Source of the DNA: Candidatus Martarchaeota archaeon
GTDB taxonomy: Archaea > Micrarchaeota > Micrarchaeia > Micrarchaeales > Micrarchaeaceae
Length of the DNA stretch: 41,515 nt
Assembly: GCA_023473425.1 (NCBI GenBank)
Contig: JAMCYG010000023.1
Span: 1 to 41,515 of the forward strand
Direction of reading: 5' to 3'
Shown here piece after piece: positions 37,477 to 41,515 of this stretch. The notes beneath the pieces are model-generated. The model searched no databases. It was not told the origin of the DNA and was given only the letters and a program-made list of their open reading frames with translations. Position 1 is the stretch's first letter, and every line of letters starts with the position of its first letter. The position numbers and the translations under genes were made by a program.

Positions 37477-38931
37477 ATGAGATCACAGAGTGCGTTGGAT
37501 TTCCTATCGACTTACAGCTTTATGTTCCTAGTAATTGCCATTGCTCTCGCCATACTTTTTATATACTCGACGCTACCAAACAACGTCTTCCCGCTGAACT
37601 GCAACATGTATAATACATTCCTCTGCGTCGATGCGATCCTTACAAATACGACTGTCGCGGGCCAGTCACAACTGCTCGTAGTATTCGCAGACCAGGTGCC
37701 GGGGGTAATAAATGTCAGCTCTTTTCAGCCAACGTTAGATTACAAGGCAGCATCCAACAGCATATGCACGCCAAGCGTCGCACAGTCCGGGCAGAGGATA
37801 TACTGTGTAGCAACGTTTGATAATGGAGCGGTCCCAGGAAGAATATACAGTGGCACTCTTAAACTCTATTCCAACTACTGCGCCAATGCAGCAGGCAACA
37901 CTACTTACACCAGCTGCCCTTCCAACTCGAACTACTCATACGGCGGCTTCATACGCATAGAAGCCTCGACCTTGCCAAAGGACGAGCTGCCGCTAAGCGC
38001 ATCAAACTTCAGCATAACGATCAACAATACGCAGAATGGTGGGGCAATACCTGCACATTTCGACGTACCAATAAGTTTTAGCCCGAAAAATTCCACACTC
38101 GCAACTCATGAGAGGCCAGATCTTGGCAATATAAGGTTTTACTACGGCAGCAAGGAGCTTTACAGCTGGTGTGAATCCAACTGCAGCACATCCGCTAGCG
38201 GCAATGCAATCTTCTGGGTCAGGATACCAGAAGCTATACCTCCACTCAGCAGCAAGAGAAATGTTATGACTCTACAGATGTACTTGCTGCCGATAACCAC
38301 AGAATATGACGGCATATATGCAGGTGAAGCTCCACAGCTTTCGCCTTTATATGCTGAATACGACAATGGTGCAGAAGTGTTTAAAGGCTATTGGAATTTC
38401 AAAGGCACTTCAGCGCCACCAGGATTTACATTTTTGAGTGGATCTGGCGCATCTTATAATAATGGTGTTACACTGAGTGCAACTACAGACATATATTATT
38501 CTACAACTACATACGACCCTGCAGACTACATGCTGGAAGGATATGTTACTTCTACTTCAGCCGCATGGGGCGGATTGATATATTCAACCACAGCTTCACC
38601 AGGCGGGAGTTATGGATTAAATACAGGGTATGCGGCAGGGGAATCAGGGGTACAGCAGATATATTCAGCTGACGCCGGAAGCGAGATATATGTGAACGGA
38701 GTAAGTATAGTATATCCGGCCGTTTATGGGATATACTGGGGTGCAACTGGAACTGCAACCGAATATACAAATTATAATAGTCCCCTGGCCGCGTCCACAA
38801 CTGATGAACCGAGCCTGACAAATTCATATGTAGGGTTGGGGGCTTGGGGCAGCGGAACAATCACTGTAGACTGGCTGCGCCTGCGGCCATACCCACCTAA
38901 TGGTATTATGCCTACGGTCACTATAACTTGA
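37477..38931 (+). CDS. Pilin-like protein with DUF2341-like domain, paralog of the 18522-20072 gene
   Basis: N-terminus MRSQSALDFLSTYSFMFLVIAIALAILFIYS; shares LGNIRFYYGSKELYSWCESNCS and YAGEAPQLSPLYAEYDNGAEVFKGYWNFKGTS with the other protein. Confidence 0.8.
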   Translation: MRSQSALDFLSTYSFMFLVIAIALAILFIYSTLPNNVFPLNCNMYNTFLCVDAILTNTTVAGQSQLLVVFADQVPGVINVSSFQPTLDYKAASNSICTPSVAQSGQRIYCVATFDNGAVPGRIYSGTLKLYSNYCANAAGNTTYTSCPSNSNYSYGGFIRIEASTLPKDELPLSASNFSITINNTQNGGAIPAHFDVPISFSPKNSTLATHERPDLGNIRFYYGSKELYSWCESNCSTSASGNAIFWVRIPEAIPPLSSKRNVMTLQMYLLPITTEYDGIYAGEAPQLSPLYAEYDNGAEVFKGYWNFKGTSAPPGFTFLSGSGASYNNGVTLSATTDIYYSTTTYDPADYMLEGYVTSTSAAWGGLIYSTTASPGGSYGLNTGYAAGESGVQQIYSADAGSEIYVNGVSIVYPAVYGIYWGATGTATEYTNYNSPLAASTTDEPSLTNSYVGLGAWGSGTITVDWLRLRPYPPNGIMPTVTIT

Positions 38932-38954
38932 GGACATCGTAGCCTACATATGCA

Positions 38955-39686
38955 TTAGCCATAGATGTTTGCCTTACATTGGCTCGGATGCGTAGCATTT
39001 ATTCCAAAAGCCTCGAGCGCGCTGTAAGCCCAACAGTATCCCTGCTTTGTATCATTCTCAAGCCTAGCGCGCTGCTGCGCAGAGAGAGTATATGCATATC
39101 CTGTTTCTGGCACGCTTATGGTGCCGTTGGCTGGAATGTACTTAACCCCGCTGCCGACATTTATTGTCATGCTGCTCACGTTGATGTATGTAATGTAGCA
39201 GGGCGATGCATTAGCTATGTAGCCTATTATCGTGCTGACGCTGGAGTAGTTCGCGATAGGGTATACGCGAAGCAATGGGCACGCGTATGTGCCGGTAGTG
39301 GCGCCAGTTATCGCAGGCAGGCTGGTTGCGTTGCTATTGTTTCCAAGATTCTGTGGATTACTATTGGAATTAGGGGCGATTCCACCAAGAGCATATACTG
39401 CAACCAGCACGGCCATTGCTGCAACCACGGCTATGGCGCCTATCCATATTGTATTGAATACGGGCTTAATCTCAGGCCGGTCGTCTGTTTTGAGCTTGTA
39501 GTACTTAAGTCTCTTGAAGTAGTGATTATCATCCTCTTCTATAGCACCCATCCCCTTCAGCTCAGCTAGGTGCTGGCTGATAGTGGACTTGGCGAGTCCT
39601 AGCTCGCCGCTAAGCTGACTTACGGTCCTCCTTCCCTCTTTCAGTTTAATGAGTATCTCCTTCTTCGTCTCCATTGCCTTTCCCAT
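38955..39686 (-). CDS. Membrane-anchored winged-helix (ArsR/MarR-like) regulator with extracytoplasmic domain
   Basis: KKEILIKLKEGRRTVSQLSGELGLAKSTISQHLAELKGMGAIEEDD (wHTH), then TM TIWIGAIAVVAAMAVLVAVYALGG, then ~150 aa with sequons and cysteines. Likely start MGKAMETKK at 39686. Confidence 0.82.
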   Translation of the reverse strand: MGKAMETKKEILIKLKEGRRTVSQLSGELGLAKSTISQHLAELKGMGAIEEDDNHYFKRLKYYKLKTDDRPEIKPVFNTIWIGAIAVVAAMAVLVAVYALGGIAPNSNSNPQNLGNNSNATSLPAITGATTGTYACPLLRVYPIANYSSVSTIIGYIANASPCYITYINVSSMTINVGSGVKYIPANGTISVPETGYAYTLSAQQRARLENDTKQGYCWAYSALEAFGINATHPSQCKANIYG

Positions 39687-39727
39687 TATTTCACCGTCAG
39701 TAGTTAAGAGCGACGCCAAATATAAAT

Positions 39728-39744
39728 AACGTTCCGGAAGCGTT
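39728..39744. promoter_or_regulatory. Imperfect inverted repeat next to TATA-like sequence upstream of the wHTH regulator
   Basis: aacgttccggaagcgtt adjoining tataaat; on the minus strand it sits just upstream of TTTATATTTGG. Confidence 0.35.
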
Positions 39745-40113
39745 AGGTTTTAGTTCGGTTTTACAGTGGTCGTATGTGATTGCCTGCTGGCAGCGGATAA
39801 AACAGAGGAGCGCCCAAAACAAGTATGGGTGCGAGGGTGTTTACTTCGGGCGATGTAACACCATGCGTGACCATAAGAAAAGTTCCATTTGATTATCTGC
39901 CACTACTCGCTGCAAGTGACTTGCTCCAGAGAGAAAAGTTTTCTAATGCAGGGCTTTTATTCGAAAGACGAGTATTTAAAGATTTATACTAGATGGATAC
40001 ATACTGAAATCATAATAGGAAGAAGGTTTATGTCGGTTTAAAGGACTTGAACAAAGAATCTGTAGATAAAAACTCCGCATCTGAAAAAAAGTAATGAATC
40101 TGGGTCTGACAAA

Positions 40114-41133
40114 ATGAACGCAAATTTAGCTATGAACATAGAGTTGGTAACAAGGAATACTGCAGAGATACTTACTAAACAAGAGCTTGAGAACTTGCTT
40201 GCTTCAAAAACAAGGCCTTCGGTATACTTAGGCAGGGCCATAACGGGCCCTTTGCATATGGGTCACTTGGTATCGTTGAGCAAGCTGCTGGACTTGCAGA
40301 ATGTAGGTTTTGAGACGATTGTGCTGCTTGCAGACATACATGCAGCGCTTGATGATCTTAAATCCAAATGGGAGGATCTCGAAATAAGGAGGGAGTATAC
40401 GCGGAAAGCGATAGAATTATCAGTCGAATGGAAAGAAAAACCAAAATTTGTAGTAGGATCTGACTTTCAGCTCAAAAATGATTACCAGATGGATATATTC
40501 AAAATGTCAACCTTGGCAAACGTTCAAACTGCAATGCATGCTGCATCAGAAGTCACTAGAATGAAAAACCCAAAAGTAAGTGAGCTGATCTACCCGATAA
40601 TGCAGGCACTTGACGAACAGTATCTCGGCGTTGATATGCAGCTAGGGGGATTAGATCAGAGGCATATAATGGCATTTGCCAGGGAATATATGCCCAAAAT
40701 GGGCTACAATAAAAACGTTGAGCTGATGATGCCGTTGGTGCCTTCGCTAAAGGGACCGGGTGTGAAAATGAGCTCCTCAGTGTATGGCAGCAATATAAAG
40801 GTTAATGCGTCTGAAGAGGAGATAAAGAAGACCATACAAGAGGCATACTGCCCAATAGGTGTGATGCAGGATAATCCAATAACTGCGATTGTTAGTCTCT
40901 TGATACTTCCAACAGAAGGCAAGCTCGTAATAGCAAGAGACAGCAAATTCGGTGGGGACCTTGAGATAACATCTGCAAAGCAGTTGGAAGAGGTCTATAC
41001 AAGCAAGGCGTTGCACCCGTCTGACCTTAAGGCAGCAGTAACAGAATACCTAATACGTAAGCTCGCAAGAGTGCGCAATTATTTTGAAAGCAACAAAGAC
41101 TTGCTGCATAGGTTGGGTCATAATTTTGAGTAA
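40114..41133 (+). CDS. tyrS: Tyrosyl-tRNA synthetase
   Basis: Collinear with my recollection of archaeal TyrRS: VYLGRAITGPLHMGHLVSL, IMQALDEQYLGVDMQLGGLDQRHIMAFARE, GVKMSSS, FGGDLEITSAKQLEEVYTSKALHPSDLK. Confidence 0.93.
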   Translation: MNANLAMNIELVTRNTAEILTKQELENLLASKTRPSVYLGRAITGPLHMGHLVSLSKLLDLQNVGFETIVLLADIHAALDDLKSKWEDLEIRREYTRKAIELSVEWKEKPKFVVGSDFQLKNDYQMDIFKMSTLANVQTAMHAASEVTRMKNPKVSELIYPIMQALDEQYLGVDMQLGGLDQRHIMAFAREYMPKMGYNKNVELMMPLVPSLKGPGVKMSSSVYGSNIKVNASEEEIKKTIQEAYCPIGVMQDNPITAIVSLLILPTEGKLVIARDSKFGGDLEITSAKQLEEVYTSKALHPSDLKAAVTEYLIRKLARVRNYFESNKDLLHRLGHNFE

Positions 41134-41284
41134 AAGAAATGCAATCCAATCGTATTTTTTAGGCAGTCAGATTTCTGAAGAGAAAGAGGTATGCTGGAAG
41201 AGCATAAAACATTTGCTTATTAATGAAGAACTGTGCAACCTTTATCGAAATATAGAAATTGGCTTGGCTAGCCTGTTATGTATA

Positions 41285-41382
41285 AGCCCCAGGTGGGAGT
41301 TGAACCCACGGCTTTTTGCTTTATGGCAGCGCGCAAGCGCGCACATTACCATGCAAACACTCTGCCACTGAGTTACTGGGGC
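41285..41382 (-). tRNA. tRNA-Thr(GGT) with 26-nt intron at 37/38
   Basis: Acceptor GCCCCAG/CTGGGGC, D-arm ACTC-AGTGGCA-GAGT, anticodon stem TTTGC/GCAAA, loop ATGGTA|ATGTGCGCGCTTGCGCGCTGCCATAA|A, T-arm GTGGG-TTCAACT-CCCAC, discriminator U. Confidence 0.88.
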
Positions 41383-41389
41383 AGCAATA

Positions 41390-41461
41390 AGCCTCAGGAG
41401 GGGATTGAACCCTCGACTTCCAGTTTACAAGACTGGCACTCTACCACTGAGTTACTGAGGC
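41390..41461 (-). tRNA. tRNA-Thr(TGT)
   Basis: Acceptor GCCTCAG/CTGAGGC, anticodon stem CCAGT/ACTGG, loop CTTGTAA, T-arm GAGGG-TTCAATC-CCCTC, discriminator U. Confidence 0.93.
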
Positions 41462-41515
41462 ATTTAAACATTTCTATTATATGCGGTTCCTATTTTATTA
41501 ATTACTGCTATGGGG

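Noticed and set aside
38979-39569. 196-aa plus-strand ORF
   Set aside because: Antisense to the wHTH membrane regulator; Cys/Tyr/His-rich composition typical of an antisense frame.
41084-41371. 95-aa plus-strand ORF
   Set aside because: Overlaps the tyrS end and runs through tRNA-Thr on the opposite strand.
1-41515. CRISPR arrays, transposases, integrases, phage genes
   Set aside because: No regularly spaced direct repeats, cas genes, terminal inverted repeats or mobile-element proteins were recognised on either strand.

Overview
Archaeal chromosomal window, probably DPANN/Micrarchaeota-like. Lineage is inferred from GatDE, archaeal histones, Hel308, class III signal peptides and BHB-type tRNA introns, not from a search. 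Housekeeping content: gatE (partial, cut by the window start), gatD, an e-MtaB-type methylthiotransferase frameshifted by an exact 52-bp tandem duplication, ileS, a hel308-like helicase, ksgA/rsmA, tyrS, a canonical histone plus a divergent histone-fold protein, a compact RNase P RNA on the minus strand, and five tRNAs (Gly-TCC, intron-containing Met-CAT, Gln-CTG, intron-containing Thr-GGT, Thr-TGT). The middle holds a surface/secretion block. A plus-strand cluster of pilin-like, LamG and DUF2341 proteins (14.0-20.1 kb) converges on a minus-strand operon with a GspE/TadA-type ATPase, two TadC/FlaJ-like membrane proteins, a winged-helix/coiled-coil protein and an unknown protein (20.1-25.9 kb). 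Next come an M50 protease, a Nudix hydrolase, a P-loop kinase-like protein and a tandem trio of TrkA-N/RCK proteins, two of which have MthK-like 2-TM topology with non-canonical selectivity filters. An 1831-aa secreted protein and a membrane-anchored winged-helix regulator follow. Best leads: the RCK trio, the LamG/TadC surface system, the 52-bp duplication in the methylthiotransferase, and the tailed histone-fold protein. No CRISPR array, IS element or prophage was recognised.
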